Notes: generated by a model from the sequence alone, not told the origin. Shown: positions 12,201 to 25,200, numbered from the stretch's first letter. The stretch: DNA of 64,000 nucleotides from Trebouxia sp. TZW2008 (GCA_002118135.1 BDIU01000459.1:62001-126000); one strand, 5' to 3'. Numbers and translations are program-made.

Positions 12201-15200
12201 CAGTACAACACACATTCATCAGGCAAATTGCTGTAGACAGCACCTAGCCAGGTCAATGACTGACCTCTCTGACTCATGCCACAAAGCGTGAGACTCTGTG
12301 TGTGTTCTGCAAGCTAAGCTGGATCCATGACAGACTCTGCAGCCCTCATTGGTGTACAGTTGCCCACATGAGAACACAAGAAGCTTGTTTGCACCGTCAC
12401 TGGACAGTTTGGCTTTGGACTTGTGCATGGTAAGTTTGGAGTCATGTTTAGTGACTGATCCTCAGATTCCAAAAAACCCCACCAGCATGATCTATTCCAG
12501 TCTGTAAGCCCACCTTGTGATACAGTGGGAGAAGCTGCGGCTGGATGCTGAGGCAGCAGCCCTGAGAGAGTGCACCTTCGGCCTTTGCGTTCATCCATGG
12601 TCCTTTGTCCTAAGGCAATCAACGCAGTCGCATAAGCTACTCTAATGAGGATTGCAAACTGTCCAACAAGTCTATCTAATACGTGATGCAGTGGGAGAAG
12701 CTGCGGCTGGATGCTGAGGCTGCAGCCCTGAGGGAGTGCACTTTTGCTCCCAAGGCGGTGGCCAATAACAAGCGCCACCTGGCAGGATATGTGCCTATTC
12801 AGGATCGCCTGGGAGAGCTGCAGAGACGCCGCAGGTGCGTCCTATACCTGACTCTATATTTCAGCCTGTAGCGATAAAGTGTGCCATGCACGCAGCAACA
12901 GCAATAGCATGGTAATTGCAGTATTAGGCTGGCACAGATGCAGCTGATGATACACATTGTAAATGTGCTCATGCAAAAAGTGGATTGTGCCATGATTGTA
13001 CAGAAAACTATGCAACGGGAGCAATCAAAAGCAGCGTGCAGCAACTGTATGCGACAGTAGCATGCAACAATAGCATGCAGCCGTATACATTCATTTGTTT
13101 GTTACATATTGATGGGAAAAGATGGCAATTGACCATCCTGCAGAGTCCTCAAGCACCTTCAATAGTGTGACTGCTGCAGTGAGAGGCTGGCACAGATGCA
13201 GCTGATGGTTGAGGATGACCCCGACATGACCTTTGCCCCAGCCATCAATGATCACAGTCCGGCTGGCCAACAGCATGGTTCGTTGCTGTTGTTGGCTGGC
13301 TAAAGCATTCAGTACATTTCGACTTCTTTCTGTGGTGCAGTGAGAGGCTGGCACAGATGCAGCTGATGGTTGAGGAGGACCCCAACATGACCTTTGCCCC
13401 AGCCATCAATGACCGCAGCGTTCGTTTAGCCATGTCACGGGACCTGAAGAGCTTGCAAGAAGACATGCCGGTGCCTGACCGCCTCACTGCCCGTCAAGCT
13501 CCAAAACTCACCCAAGGTCTGCCCCACCTACCCTCAGTTTGACTAGTGTCCAACACGACTTTTGCCCTGCTTATGGATGACCACAGCGTACGCTTAGCCA
13601 TGCCACGGGACCTGAAGAGCTTGCAAGACGACATGCCATTGCCTCACGGCTTCACTGTTACAGCGTACGGTCAGCAATGCCAAGAGCTTGCAAGAAGACC
13701 TGCCAGTGCCTGACCGCCTCACAGCCCGCCAAGCCCCAAAACTCACCCAAGGTCTGCCCCATATACCCTTAGTTTGACTACTGTCCAGCATGACCTTTGC
13801 CCTGGCCATCAATGACAGCATTGTAAGGGGACCTGAAGAGTGTGCAAGAATGCTTGCCCATGCCTGATCGCCTCACTGCCCGCAAGACCCCAAACTCACC
13901 CAGGGTCTGCGCACACACCTTTATGTTGACTGTTGCTAGACGCACATTCACAAAGAGTATGCTGCAGATGGCCCTGACAACATGTTCTGGGTGTTGTGAT
14001 CACGTTGTGGTGATTGTAGGGCAGTCAGCAGTCTTCACTACAAGCTAATGCTGACAACGCTGCAGACATGTGACAAGTCTGGCAGGACCCATGGTCATGT
14101 GCATCGACAAGGCATGTCAAGGGACACAATGTCCATAAACAGCAGGAATCCCAACCTGCGTCTTGAAGTCATGAAAGCGCTCAGAAGCCTCTGTGCTTGA
14201 GCCTGCTTCTGCACTTATGACAGCAGCATCAGGGAGGCTGAGACTCTGCACTTCTTTTGTAGCAAAATTTGCTTCTCTTAGCTTGTGTTGGTCATGTGAC
14301 AATAGCAATGGAACGCTAAGACCCTGAACTTCTGAGGTGCCAGAAGTTTCTGTTTTTGGCCTGTCTCGTGCATATGACAGCAGCAATGGAGGAGGTTTGC
14401 AACCTCCATTGGCAGCAGAGGTTTCTGATGTGAGGTTTGCAGCTTTGTTGACTCCAGAAGCAATGTAGGGTTGTAGAGACCCTGCACCAGTAGGGGAAGT
14501 AGAGACAATCGTTCCTGGCCTGTCTTGTACATGTGACAGCAGCCACCCAAATTGGAATGTGCAGGTGCAATGGAAGCAGAGGCGCAGTGCACCTTCACCC
14601 CTAACATCAACCCAGCTAGCGAGCAGCTTCTGGAGGACAGCCTGCAGGTTCCTGCCAACTTCTATGAGCGGCAAAGGTTCTATTATGAGATCCGACAAGA
14701 GCGCATGCAGCGGCTGCAAGCTGAGTCGGTACGCATGCTGGCTTTTGCACAATTTGCACAACAGACCATTGATGGCGACAACTTCCTGTGTGTCAATGTG
14801 TGACTCCCTACCAATAATATGTGCATTGAAGAGGTGTTGATGACATCTTGAGACGCTTATGGTGTGCAAGATGCTGCAACTTGTCAAAATGCTAGTCGTC
14901 AGCACCATGCAAATGGCAGAGAGGGAATATGCAGAAACTCTTGGTGTCCTTTAGCATGTGTGCTTCGCTTCAAAGGAAGACATGATTATGCGCTTGAGTG
15001 TTGTAGTCGGACGAATATTGTGCCTTCAGTCCAGAAACAGGCACAGCAACCCACGTGCTGACGGCCTCAGAGCAGCTCCACGTAAGGAAGACTTTTTTAA
15101 TCAGGTAGCAACCCTCAAGCAGAAACAGGGTGTCATCAAAGCTTGCTTCTTCTGCTACTGTCATCATCAACAGTTGCTTGCTGCCTGCAGGAGGACAAGC

Positions 15201-18200
15201 ACACCGCCTTCAGTCCAGAGACAGGCACAGCAACCCATGTGTTGACAGCCTCTGTTGCTATTGCGACCCCATGTAAGGGAGAGTTTTCACCAATTTGGCT
15301 GGCAAGGTACCATCACACGCTTCTTTGCTGCAGGAAGACAAGCACTGCACCTTCAGTCCAGAGACGGGCACAGCAACCCATGTGCTGGCGGCCTCAGAGC
15401 AGCCGCATGTAAGGGAGAGTTTCTTGGATAAGGTAGAGAGGTTGGCAACCCTGGACAAGCAGAAACAGGATGCCTGCAGAGAAGCCACTGCTGAGCACTA
15501 TTACGCGCAGTTCAGCTTCCGGCCCCAGATTAATGCGCGCTCCAAGCGCATAGCACATGTAAGCCCCCTGTGCGCTGAGTGTACAAATTTGACAAAGCTA
15601 CGAAGTGACAATCAAGGTTCTGGAAACAGACAGAACAAAATCAAACACTTTTAAACAATGGTGACGTTGCATTCCACAATCAGAAGTCCAAAAGCTAGTT
15701 TGAGCCTTCTTATGCGCACTCCAAACGCATAGCACATGTAGGCTTCCTGTATGCTGAACAAACAAGCATTCTGTGATTGCAAAGTGACAGACAAGGTTCT
15801 GGAAATATAGCAAACATGATCAAATAACAGTGAAAGATGTTTTTTAGCAAGCAACAAGAAGTCTACGGTGTGTCATTCTGCACTGTCTCTGTGTTGCAAA
15901 GAATGCCTGCATAGCAGCCACAGCTGAGGGGACTACTATGCCCAGCTCAGCTTCCGGCCCCAGATCAATGCATGCTCCAAGCGCATCTATTCTTTACTGG
16001 TGGCGCAGTTTGGTGATGGCATGACATGTACTGCAGGCAAGTCCGCTAACTGAACTGCACAAGAACAGCAAGGCGCGGGCGCTGCATGAGGAACAGGCAC
16101 GTGAAGCAGAAGAGCGCTTCCAGCGTGAGCACACCTTCAAGCCCACCCTGTATCACAGCCACAAGGGCAGCCAGGGGCAGGGCCGTCTGCAGCTGCCCCT
16201 TGGGCTTGAGGGTTACAAAGAAAATGGAGAGCAAGCAGTCATCCCTGCTGCAAACTTGATTCTACACAAGCAGGTAACCTACATAGCTTTGGGATAGCGC
16301 AGGGCCGAACTGGTTAGAAACAGTTGATTGCTCTGTACCTAGCTAGGCCTGCTGAGCCCGTTTGAGATAAAATGAATGAGGTAAGCTATCTTTGTATATA
16401 GATTGCAGAGTGCAAGTGAGCAGTGCACAGTACAAAGCGATCCTGATCATCCAAAACTTATCCTCTGGCTCCTGGCCACAAATGTTGATGAGCCAAATCC
16501 TGCCCTGCAACAGCTTTCTGCGGGTTACAATGGAGCTCACTGCTGTTATGTGGTGCTTGTCATATAAGCTTGAGCACCTGATTTGGCATTGATGCGTACT
16601 TGGAGAGGCTGGAATGCAATCTAATCAGCTGAAGTCCATTAAGAGACATTTTGCAACATCACAGTCACGTATAATGGGCCCTGGTTATATCCTGTGAAAG
16701 CTTGCTACAAGACATTGTGCACCTGGTGTGGCGCATTGACGCCTACAAGAGGGAGAGGCAGGCACGCATTGCTAAGGCCAAAGCACAGCATGAGTACTCT
16801 TAGCTGCTGAACTGCAACCTAATCAGCTACTCCACATTGGGACTGTCTGCAACATCAAAGTATTATTTCATGGGCCCAAACCCTATCGTGTGAGCGCTTG
16901 CTACAGGACCCTGGTGAGGCACATTAACGCCGACAAGAGGGACAGGCAGGCATTGCTGAGGCCAAAGCCCAGCACAAGCGTTCCCAGCTGCTGGACTGCA
17001 ACCTGATCCGCTGAGCTCTACTTTGGCACTGTCTGCAACATCCCAGTCACGATTCATGGGCCCTGACTCTACTCTGTGAACGCTTGCTATAGGAGCCTGA
17101 GCATCTGGTGAGGCGTATTGATGCCCGTAAGAGGGACAGGCAGGCAGGCCTTGCCTGAACCCAAGGCGCAGCATGAGCACTCAGAGCTGACCTATCTCTT
17201 GTGCTGTCAATATGCAACCTGATCAGCTTGTTTCCACCTTGTGACTGCTTGCTACAGGATCCTGAGCGCCTGGTGAGGCGCATAGATGCCTACAAAAGGA
17301 ACAGGCAGGCCCGCATTGCTGAGGCTAAGGCGGTGTGTTACTCCTGCCATCATGCGCAAAGCACCCTAGGCCACGTGACTTAATGAGCCAATCCAATCCT
17401 GTGACTTCTTGCTACAGGATCCTGAGCACTTGGTCAGGAGCACAGATGCCTACAAGGGGGACAGGCAGGCGCGCATTGCTGAGGCCCAGGAACACTGTGA
17501 CCTGCTGAACTGTACCCTTAGCCAATCTGCCTGTTTGCATCCCAACTTTCAGGAGCCCAGCAATGTACCCTGTGACTGCTCGCTACAGGATCCTGAGCAC
17601 CTGGTGAGGCGCATAGATGCTTACAAGAGGGACAGGCAGGCACGCGTTGCCGAGGCCAAGCCACAGCATGAGTACTCAGAGCTGCGGGACTGCAACCTAA
17701 TCAGCTAAACTCTGTTTTGGGAGTGCCTGCAACATCACAGTCATGTTTCATGGGCGCTAACTGTGAACGCTTGCTGCAGGATCCTGAGCATCTGGTGAGG
17801 CGCATAGATGCTTACAAGAGGGACAGGCAGGCGCGCATTGCTGAGGCCAAGGCACAGCATGAGTATTCAGAGCTGATGGACTGCACGTTCACCCCAGCCA
17901 TCACGCGCAAGGTGCCTCAAGCCACAGGGCCAGTCATAGTGCGCGGCCTGGAGCGATATATGGAGCTGCAGGTGCAACTTCTACTCCTTCTTTGCAATCT
18001 CAATGGTTTGTTCATCATGCACAATTCTTTCAACAGCAAGTAGAATTGACTGAAATCCTTGTAGCAGTGTAGGGGCCATAAGTCGTACATCATGCACGGC
18101 AATGTTGTTCTGGGCACAGCATGCATCCAGGACGCTGGGCCTGCTGGGCCTGACTCACAATGCCATGCCATATCTTAGCATTGCTGCATCAAGCAATCAA

Positions 18201-19215
18201 CTGCACAAAGAAAAAAGGCAAGTCTTGATCAGTCAGAACATATACCTTGCTGTCCACATACCAACATGAGATGCTTGTGCTCTTTCTGCCTTGCACACAC
18301 TCGAAACCCATGGCAAGACTGGACATTGGCCATGCACACCTGGAAGCACGCGTAACAATTCTTATTGTCATTACTTGAGTTGTCATCATCATCATCATCA
18401 TCATCATCGTCATCGTTATTGACAACATTCAAATCAACCTGCTGCTTCCTGTCATTACGATCAATCGGCTGTGTTGCAGGAAGCTGCCAAGGCAAAAGAG
18501 GCAGCTAAGCGTGCCAGGGAAGCTGAGGTGTTCATTCTGAACCCCCAGGGCCCCCCCACCACCCACACCATCCCCAAGCCCTTCAAGCTGCATGAAACCA
18601 CCCACCAGGCAAGTGACCTTGATACCCTCCTGTGTCAAGTCACAAAGTCATGCATGTCACACATCATGCACTGCCCGCAATGTTTCAAAATACGGCATGC
18701 AAAAAGAGAACACGCAGCTGCCGTTTGGCACAGCGTTAGCTTCAGACTCCTGGCTTGCAAGCCTTCCAAAAAGCAGTCTACCAATTGAAGAGACAGAGCA
18801 TCCCTGCTATCAGGCATCTTGTTGAAAGCCCTTACTTTCAGCAACAGCCTGCGCATATGCTAATCAAAGTCAGCAGACCGTGATCAGAATGCCCTTTCAA
18901 ATGGCTCGCTAGCTAGAAGGCAAGGCACTCAGGCTGACATGACTACAGCCAGTTGGCTGTCACTGCTCGCGGTTGCTCCCATTAATGGCGTGAGATAAGA
19001 GGGAATCTTTTTCTTGTCTTTCTACAGCGAATTTGATGATACTGCAGGCTAGGCTTCAAGCACAGAGAGCGCAGCTGAAGCAGACTCTGGTGGCAGAGGC
19101 CATGAGGGAGTGTACCTTCAAACCAAAGACGAATGAGGGACAAAACAGAGAGCTGATAGCCAAGATCCTTCAAGCTGAGGACGAAAGCAGCGCTGGCATG
19201 ATTGCTGCCCAATAA
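9286..19215 (+). CDS. TFxP-repeat coiled-coil protein, probably ciliary or centriolar
   Basis: Thirteen exons: 9286-9460, 9846-10145, 10394-10649, 11241-11431, 12044-12192, 12692-12834, 13341-13516, 14565-14728, 15334-15558, 16037-16273, 17780-17971, 18480-18608 and 19048-19215. They total 835 codons and all phases close. From about residue 320 on, nearly every exon carries one motif of the form [C/M/S/H]-[T/S]-F-x-P: NGCTFAPKTG, ECTFAPKAV, NMTFAPAIN, QCTFTPNIN, HCTFSPETG, QFSFRPQIN, EHTFKPTLY, DCTFTPAIT and ECTFKPKTN. Each is followed by charged helical sequence (DRLYRQRDSKYAQ, RRIDAYKRDRQARIAEAK) suited to coiled coil. The N-terminal third is Ser/Gln/Pro-rich and disordered. I recall similar motifs in protist flagellar proteins but cannot name the family. 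Introns after 10145 and 18608 have GC donors. Several introns hold arrays of decayed exon copies. The location is inferred from pairing with ZMYND10. Confidence 0.82.
10850..11200 (+). repeat. Two upstream copies of the 11241-11431 exon (REYK exon)
   Basis: Copies at about 10880-10990 and 11060-11190 repeat the acceptor and roughly 40 codons of the exon that starts at 11241 (REYKPSSSQ, LRAMYSGKG). Both lack the exon's 3' half and a matching donor and run into stops (SSPC, AVLL). Another partial copy of the exon's 3' part lies at about 11500-11545. Period is near 180 bp. Confidence 0.8.
12523..12582 (+). repeat. Decayed acceptor-side copy of the 12692 exon
   Basis: CAGTGGGAGAAGCTGCGGCT and the following 40 bp repeat the start of the exon at 12692 almost exactly, then diverge. 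The copy lies 169 bp upstream of the intact exon. Confidence 0.9.
13176..13915 (+). repeat. Array of copies around the 13341-13516 exon
   Basis: One acceptor-side copy (about 13176-13262) precedes the intact exon and shares the ERLAQMQLMVE start. Three copies of the exon's later part (about 13560-13650, 13662-13770 and 13795-13910) follow it and share the MPVPDRLTARQAP and CCCAAGGTCTG donor region. The downstream copies carry frameshifts and deletions. Acceptor-side copies are upstream and donor-side copies are downstream. Confidence 0.85.
14200..14545 (+). repeat. Degenerate repeats of the intron 3' end before the 14565 exon
   Basis: The intron end CCTGTCTTGTACATGTGACA occurs with variations at about 14210, 14290, 14370 and 14515, with linkers of differing length. 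These copies contain no recognisable exon. A 263-codon minus frame across this block is a by-product of the repeats. Confidence 0.6.
15025..15290 (+). repeat. Two acceptor-side copies of the 15334 exon
   Basis: Copies at about 15028-15130 and 15183-15285 repeat the segment encoding FSPETGTATHVLTAS; the second also retains its acceptor and the preceding EDKH codons. They are 10-25% diverged by eye and end before the conserved FSFRPQIN motif of the intact exon. Confidence 0.85.
15690..15995 (+). repeat. Two donor-side copies of the 15334-15558 exon
   Basis: At about 15705-15745 and 15930-15990, sequences matching the exon end (FSFRPQIN, SKRIAH and the GTAAGC/GTAGGC donor) recur downstream of the intact exon. 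The copies are frameshifted. Confidence 0.8.
16690..17720 (+). repeat. Six-copy tandem array of the DPEHLVRRIDAYKRDRQAR exon start
   Basis: Copies start near 16718, 16904, 17092, 17259, 17417 and 17588, just before the intact exon at 17780. Each unit (about 160-190 bp) holds intron sequence ending in CTTGCTACAG, the exon start, and about 40 codons. Most then read DCNLIS or DCNLIR and reach a stop where the intact exon reads DCTFTPAIT. The reading frame is intact within several copies, but no copy has the exon's TFTP motif or donor. Confidence 0.9.
18382..18415 (+). repeat. TCA microsatellite
   Basis: About ten consecutive TCA triplets degenerate into CGTCATCG, inside the intron before the exon at 18480. 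Confidence 0.9.
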
Positions 19216-19577
19216 TGAGTGACAAATGTCATCGAAACATGGCAAATTCCACCATTTCATGGCGAACCCAACCATTTCTGGTCCATTTGTGTAGAAGCTG
19301 AACATGATGACAAAGACTTGCAACAGCAGGCACGCTTTGATAGTCATTGGACATGAGCTTCAGCTGAAGCGGCCTGTCTGAAAATGCATGCATCAGACTA
19401 GTCTCCTTGTGATGCTGCTCACAAGAAAGCAAGAGAGCCAGTTGAAGCACAATCCAAGCTTAAGCACATGGTTTCAGAGCCATTCGATCACAAGCCGGTA
19501 ACGACATAGACGGGTCACAGCTTGCATGCGATCAGGCGCACTGCATAACGAGTCAGAACTGTAAGTACCCTTGAGTC
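19216..19577. other. Intergenic region between TFxP and hydrolase genes
   Basis: This holds the 3' UTR of the TFxP gene and the promoter of the downstream gene, both on the plus strand. A TGTAA occurs near 19560, just before the next ATG. Nothing else is recognised. Confidence 0.4.
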
Positions 19578-21648
19578 ATGAGCGATCGTGTGCGCCTGGT
19601 GGTAGACGGACAGCAATTTGTAGTGAGCGACGAGGGGCCGAGATCCGGGCTTGTCGTCCTGCTGTTGCACGGATTTCCAGACAGTGCCAGGCTATGGAAG
19701 CAGCAGGCATGTGCAAACTGCTACGTGTACTCTTGTCTTCGTAGCAGCTGAAGGAAACAACCTGCACGGTTGTGTATGCTTTCTGAGCGCTAGCAGCTGC
19801 ATACCGGTGCAGATTTGCCACCGCGCGACAACTTACGCAGTGCTGTGCAGATACCAGTACTCGTGCAGTCTGGATACAGAGTGGTGGCACCAGATCTCAA
19901 GGGGTTTGGACAATCTGACAAGCCTCAGGAGCCAGCCTTGTACGCCATGCCATATTTGATCAAGGACGTCATCGGCATCCTAGATCAGCTGCAAATCCAG
20001 AAAGTGCACTGTGTCATTGGCCATGACTGGGGAGCTGCAGTTGCATGGCAGCTAGCAGGGAGATTTCCAAAGCGCTTTGAGCGACTAGTCGCTTTGTCTG
20101 TTGGCCATAACGCCTCGATGTTCAGTCTTGGAGGAAACAGACAGAGAGAGAAGTCATGGTACATGCTTTACTTCAAGGTCCACAGCTGTTGCTACCAATC
20201 ATCACAAGCATCACCTCTGCACCTCATTGCATTGCCGGCTACATCCTTCCAGATTCAGCACAGGCATGCTGTCATGGCATGTTGCTCCATCGAGAATGAA
20301 GTATCTCAGCCTGAGGCTTGCATGTGCAGTTCCAAGGAGTTGCAGAGAAGGCTTTGCAAAGAAATGATTGGGCCTTGATGCGGCAGCTGTGGTTTGGCAC
20401 AAAACACTCTCAGGTGTGTGGGAGTGACAATCCCCCAGCTGATGCTTTCTGGTCACTGGCACTTACGATCCAGATAGTTTCTGCACCAGCCAAAACCTCA
20501 CACATCCACTCCCACACGTTGTGGGACCTACAAATCTTCATGCCTATCTGGTAGCATAGACCCAGCTTTGTGTGATCGTCCAGACTGGCATTCACACTCT
20601 CTGTCTTCAAATCATGTTTGACCGAGACCTTGCGGCTCCCAAACCCTTGATTTGCATGCGTAGGTTGCAGCGGATTACATAGCAGATCTTAGTAGGCCTG
20701 GAGCTCTTACTTCTGGTGAGCACAACTACAGTAGTTTCTTTTTATAACATTTGCTTCAATGTCCAAGAAATTGTCCTTATACCAATTTGTCCCTACTCAG
20801 AGGTGACACTGCAGTCAAAATGCAGTATTTGGTTCCCAATTGCCTTGTCCTTGCATTGGAAATGTCCTCATATTGGATGTCCTTGTAACGAGAAACTACT
20901 ACATTGTTTGAAAAGGAAGTCCATCAAATCTCAAGAAAAGATATGCAGTCTTGTGCTGCAGCATTGAATTGGTACAGAGCCAATGTTCAGCTTGAGCAGT
21001 TTGGCGACACCAAGCCGCGGCCTGCCCCTCTGCTCAAATGCCCCGTGATGGGTGTTTGGTCAACTAAAGACTCTGGTGTTCTGGAGGAACAGATGACTGC
21101 CAGTGCAAGGTACACAGCTGCCTTGCTGTTGCTATACAATGACCGTGTGAATGAGCATCGTAGCAACATAACACTGCCAAGCGCACAGAGTATGCTTTGG
21201 TGAAAGCACTGCTTGATTTACTTGCGACTTTGTTTGGCCACTAGGGCACTGTTTGACTGATGAGCCACCCTTTTCAGTGTTTGTGCTCCTGCCAGACAGG
21301 ATTGGATATCTGCATATTAACAGAGGACAATAATCAAGCAAATTTTGCAAGCATCAATCGTGAGAACACATGATCAAGCATTTGCTCACATTTGTGATGC
21401 AACCACTGCTGACACACAGGAGTGAGACCTAGGTCACTTGAGGATGTCACCACGCACACCTAAGCTGATGCACATGCCGCACAATCTTGCACAAAGTGTA
21501 TGTGCTGATGTGTAGGTATGTTGAGGAAGGCAGGTGGCAGTATCATCAGATAAAGGGCGCAGGCCATTGGATCCCTCGAGATGCTCCTCAAGAGCTGAAT
21601 GAACTTTTGCTAGCCTTTCTCAAATCCACGAACAGATCCCGCCTGTGA
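19578..21648 (+). CDS. Alpha/beta hydrolase, epoxide-hydrolase-like
   Basis: Six exons (19578-19706, 19851-20177, 20330-20413, 20664-20715, 20962-21109, 21516-21648) encode 290 residues with closing phases. HGFPD at residues 31-35 forms the oxyanion-hole region. GHDWGA supplies the nucleophile Asp102, which marks epoxide hydrolases rather than Ser esterases. Asp234 (WSTKDSG) and His264 (GAGHW) complete the triad, and Tyr202 in NWYRAN fits one of the two lid tyrosines. The family opens epoxides by a covalent ester intermediate and may act on oxidised fatty acids; the substrate here is unknown. No signal or membrane segment is seen, so a cytosolic location is likely. The first intron uses a GC donor. 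Haloalkane or fluoroacetate dehalogenase relatives are less likely given the lid Tyr. Confidence 0.87.
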
Positions 21649-22250
21649 GCTTTGAATGACTTAGACATGCATGAGATGCAATTATTGTCCGCATGACAAT
21701 GACAAGCGAGTCTGTCACTCAGTGTACACTGGGTTTGGGTCATGCGTGATGGAACGACGACGCCTCGCATGATGGCACAATGCGCGTGATCTGTGTGTCA
21801 CTTTTGCGAGCAGACTCTGGCCAACAAAAGAATGTGGTCACAAGCATGATGCGTCTGCCAAGCAGCGGCTCAACTTACAAAACATGTACTGCCAAATCAA
21901 TTCCATACCCATATATGGTTGTCTTGATACAGACGTTTCCATATCTTTCTTGACCTTTACAAATACCTTGATCTCGTTCAAGTCTAACCTCAAGCGGAAA
22001 AACGCATCCGCATTCTCAAGCATCAAATTCTCCTAGAGCACAATCATTTGCGTAGTGGTGGCAGCAATAGTGCTACACACAGCATAAGGCAAAGTCATGA
22101 TGAGGCTCTTTGGACTAGTAACAGTGTCGAGGCAACTGCATCCTATTGAAGCTTTGCATCAGGCAACAACAACATTGACACCCTGAAGAACATACATACT
22201 GTGGCAGGGCAGAACCAACAGTGCATGATACATCAAACAGAACATACGCA
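21649..22250. other. Convergent intergenic region
   Basis: Between the hydrolase stop (+) and the CNNM stop (-). Both 3' UTRs must lie here. TGTAA motifs for the minus strand occur near 21955 and 21885. No coding segment is seen. Confidence 0.4.
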
Positions 22251-25200
22251 TCAACTACGCTCGCTACGATGACTTGATGACCTGATGAAAGGTTTTTGCT
22301 CCTTAGCTACCCCATAAACGCCATTACTAGAGCTTGTTGTGGCGTAGGTATCTATGCTACCAGCAACGGAACTGACGCCATCATCAGCAACACCGTCGCG
22401 AGGCGAGCCTGGATCAAAGCCACCCATAATGGGCTCACTGTGAGGTGACCCCCCCTGCACCCCCCTCTGCGACCCCCCCAGCTGTGCATCACACCCCCCA
22501 ATGCCTGGCAACCCACCCGATGGAGGCACATTTGACAGCTCAGAATGCCCAAAATTGCCAAGATTATGCGATGCTGCGCTGTGCAGATCAGACCCAGGCG
22601 GCACTCCAACACCACCAAAGTGCACTCCTCCACCAAGCTCACGGGAGTGTGCATTCAGCATCTGGGCGTGTAGGCCCTTACTAAGGCTGCGGTGGGAGTC
22701 TGACTTGAAAGGCTTACGGCGGCGGCGGTTGCCGTCACTGGCTGTGAAGCTGGGGATGCGCATGCCTTTCATGGGGCTGGAGCCAGCAGCAGTGGGGGCA
22801 TGACTGCTGTCATCTGCCATGCCGTCAGGAATGTTCACCACTGCAGCAACACAGCTGATGTCAAAATTGAATATGTATACCAATGTGTTCAAGTACAGGG
22901 ATGAGCACCACTTCAGTAACATGCAGACGCAGCTTGAAGCTTGTCCAGCATGACAGACAGTGACTTTGTTGAGCTGGAGCCAGCAGCAGTGGGGGCATGA
23001 CTGCTGTCGTCTGCCATGCTGTCTGGGATGTTCACCACTGCAGCAACAGAGCCTTGGTTTGAACACGAGATATAGTTGAAGGTGTTGAGGACAAGTGCAT
23101 CAATGCTGTGAAGCTGGGGATGCGCATTCCTTTCATAGGACTTGAGCCAGCAGCAGTGGGGGCATGACTGCTGTCATCTGCCATGCTGCTGTCAAGGAAT
23201 ATTCACCACTGCAACACAGAGCTGAGCTCAATGTACAAATCAATGTGCCCAACTACAGGGACAAGCACAGCTCCAGGGACAAGTTGGAAGATTCTCCAGC
23301 ATGCAATACAATGATTTGCCATCAATGACCCAACAGCAGTGGGGGCATCACCGCTGTTGTCTGTCATGCCATCAGGAATGTTCACCACTGCAAGCACCAC
23401 AGCTCGTGTTTGAAGCCAAGATACTGTTTTGATGTGGTAACTGCAGGTGCGTGACTGCTGTCAGCTGCCATGCTGCCAGATATGTTTACCACTGCAGCAA
23501 AAGATCCAGACTCATGGTATGCTTGCCAAAGCCATGACTTCTTATAGCAAAGGACAAGAGCAAGCCTTGTGCTGAATCATGCAAAAGCAAGCAAGCAGGC
23601 TTGCCAAAGTCATGGCTGCTTTGAGTGTAGGTGACATCAGCACGCAGTGGTTCCAAAAAGGCCATGCTGAAGGGTTGTGCATGATCGTGTCAGCAAGCTT
23701 TGTGCAACATCACGCAAAAGCAAGCAAGCAGGCTCACCAAAGTCATGATTTCTCTTGGTATAGCTGACATCAGCAGGCAGGGGTTCTGAGGTGGCCCTGC
23801 TGAGGGGGCTGTGAGCCTTCAGGATGCTGGCCACCTTGGGAGTGATGCTGCCGTGAGGCCCCCTCTGGTTTGTGGGTACCCTGCACAGACCCTCACTTCT
23901 CAACCCCACATGTGACACCACAGACAGACAGACAGACAGACCGGCAGGCAGACAGGTCATAATGTGTGAGCGTGCATGCAGAGTCACGTAAAGCCAGTCC
24001 TGTCAGGGGTAAGAACCAAGCATACACCCCAAATGTATGATGCAGATGCGACATCTGAAGTCCCGATGCGGGTGCATGGATTGTTACGCATGACCAGCCC
24101 TTGGGCTGGTGGGTATCTTCCACACTCACTCCACTCTTCATTCCAATTGGAATACATAACTTCGGTATGTGGACATATAGAAAGGAGCACTCACTTTTGC
24201 AGACGCATGTTGTCGACATGGGTGTCAGTCTCATCCACAATCTCCTGCTGCAGCAGCTCCTCAATCACATCCTCAATAGTGATGATACCCACTGGCGGGG
24301 CCTCTTCCCTCTTGAAAGCTGCCCCCGACACGCTGCGCTGTGTTGCCTGCAAAACTCAAAGCTGAACATTAAACAGCAAAGTCACAGCAACAGCAGGTAT
24401 GCTCTGATTGTGTCTGCTTTCTGAAATGTCTCCTGAGAAAGCCCCCTCCCTGTTGAATACAGGACCAGACATGCTGCGTTATGTTGCCGCCAGCAGTCTA
24501 ATTCAAGATGTTTACAGACAGATCAACATATATGTACAAGGCCAACAACACAACCCATCCTTCTTCAAGCTTGTTCACTGTGCCTGGCCCTGTGTTTACA
24601 GTGTCAAAAGCATGCTTCCAATCCACTTCAACAAAATCTAACCTCTTCTGCTACTCTCTTCATAGTGCCAGGCCCAATGTTCACAGCCAAGTCTCCTCTG
24701 CTCGCAGCAGACCCCGCTGCTTGAGCAGCCAACAGCTTAGCGCCTGGCGGGGGCTTAGTCAGCAGGACCATGTGGGTTCTGCCAGTTTGGAACAACTTGA
24801 GCAGATCATACATGGCGGTGTCTGCTCTGAGCTGTGGGATGGGTCGCATGCTGAGAGCTGATACTGGGATGTTGGCAAAGATATCAATCAGCACCAGCTC
24901 CTTCACCAGGACTAGACCAATGACTGCTTCCCTGCAAGCCCATGAACAGGTTAAGGCACAGGAGTGAAGAGAGCATGCAGCTGTGCTGTTATAAGCTGAG
25001 AGCCGATGCATGGACGCTGGCAAAGATGTCAGAAACCCACTGATTCTTTCACCAGCACCAGACCAATGACTGCCTCCCTGCATGCCCATAAGCAGATGTT
25101 GAGACAGTAAGGCACAGGTTGTGAAACGGTATGCAGCTGTGGGTTGGGCCGCTTACTGAGAGCTGACATCGGAATGTTGACAAAGATATCGGTTAGCGCT

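Noticed and set aside
14117..14908. 263-codon minus ORF
   Set aside because: It overlaps the plus exon at 14565-14728 and a repeat block, and has no recognisable domain or splice context.
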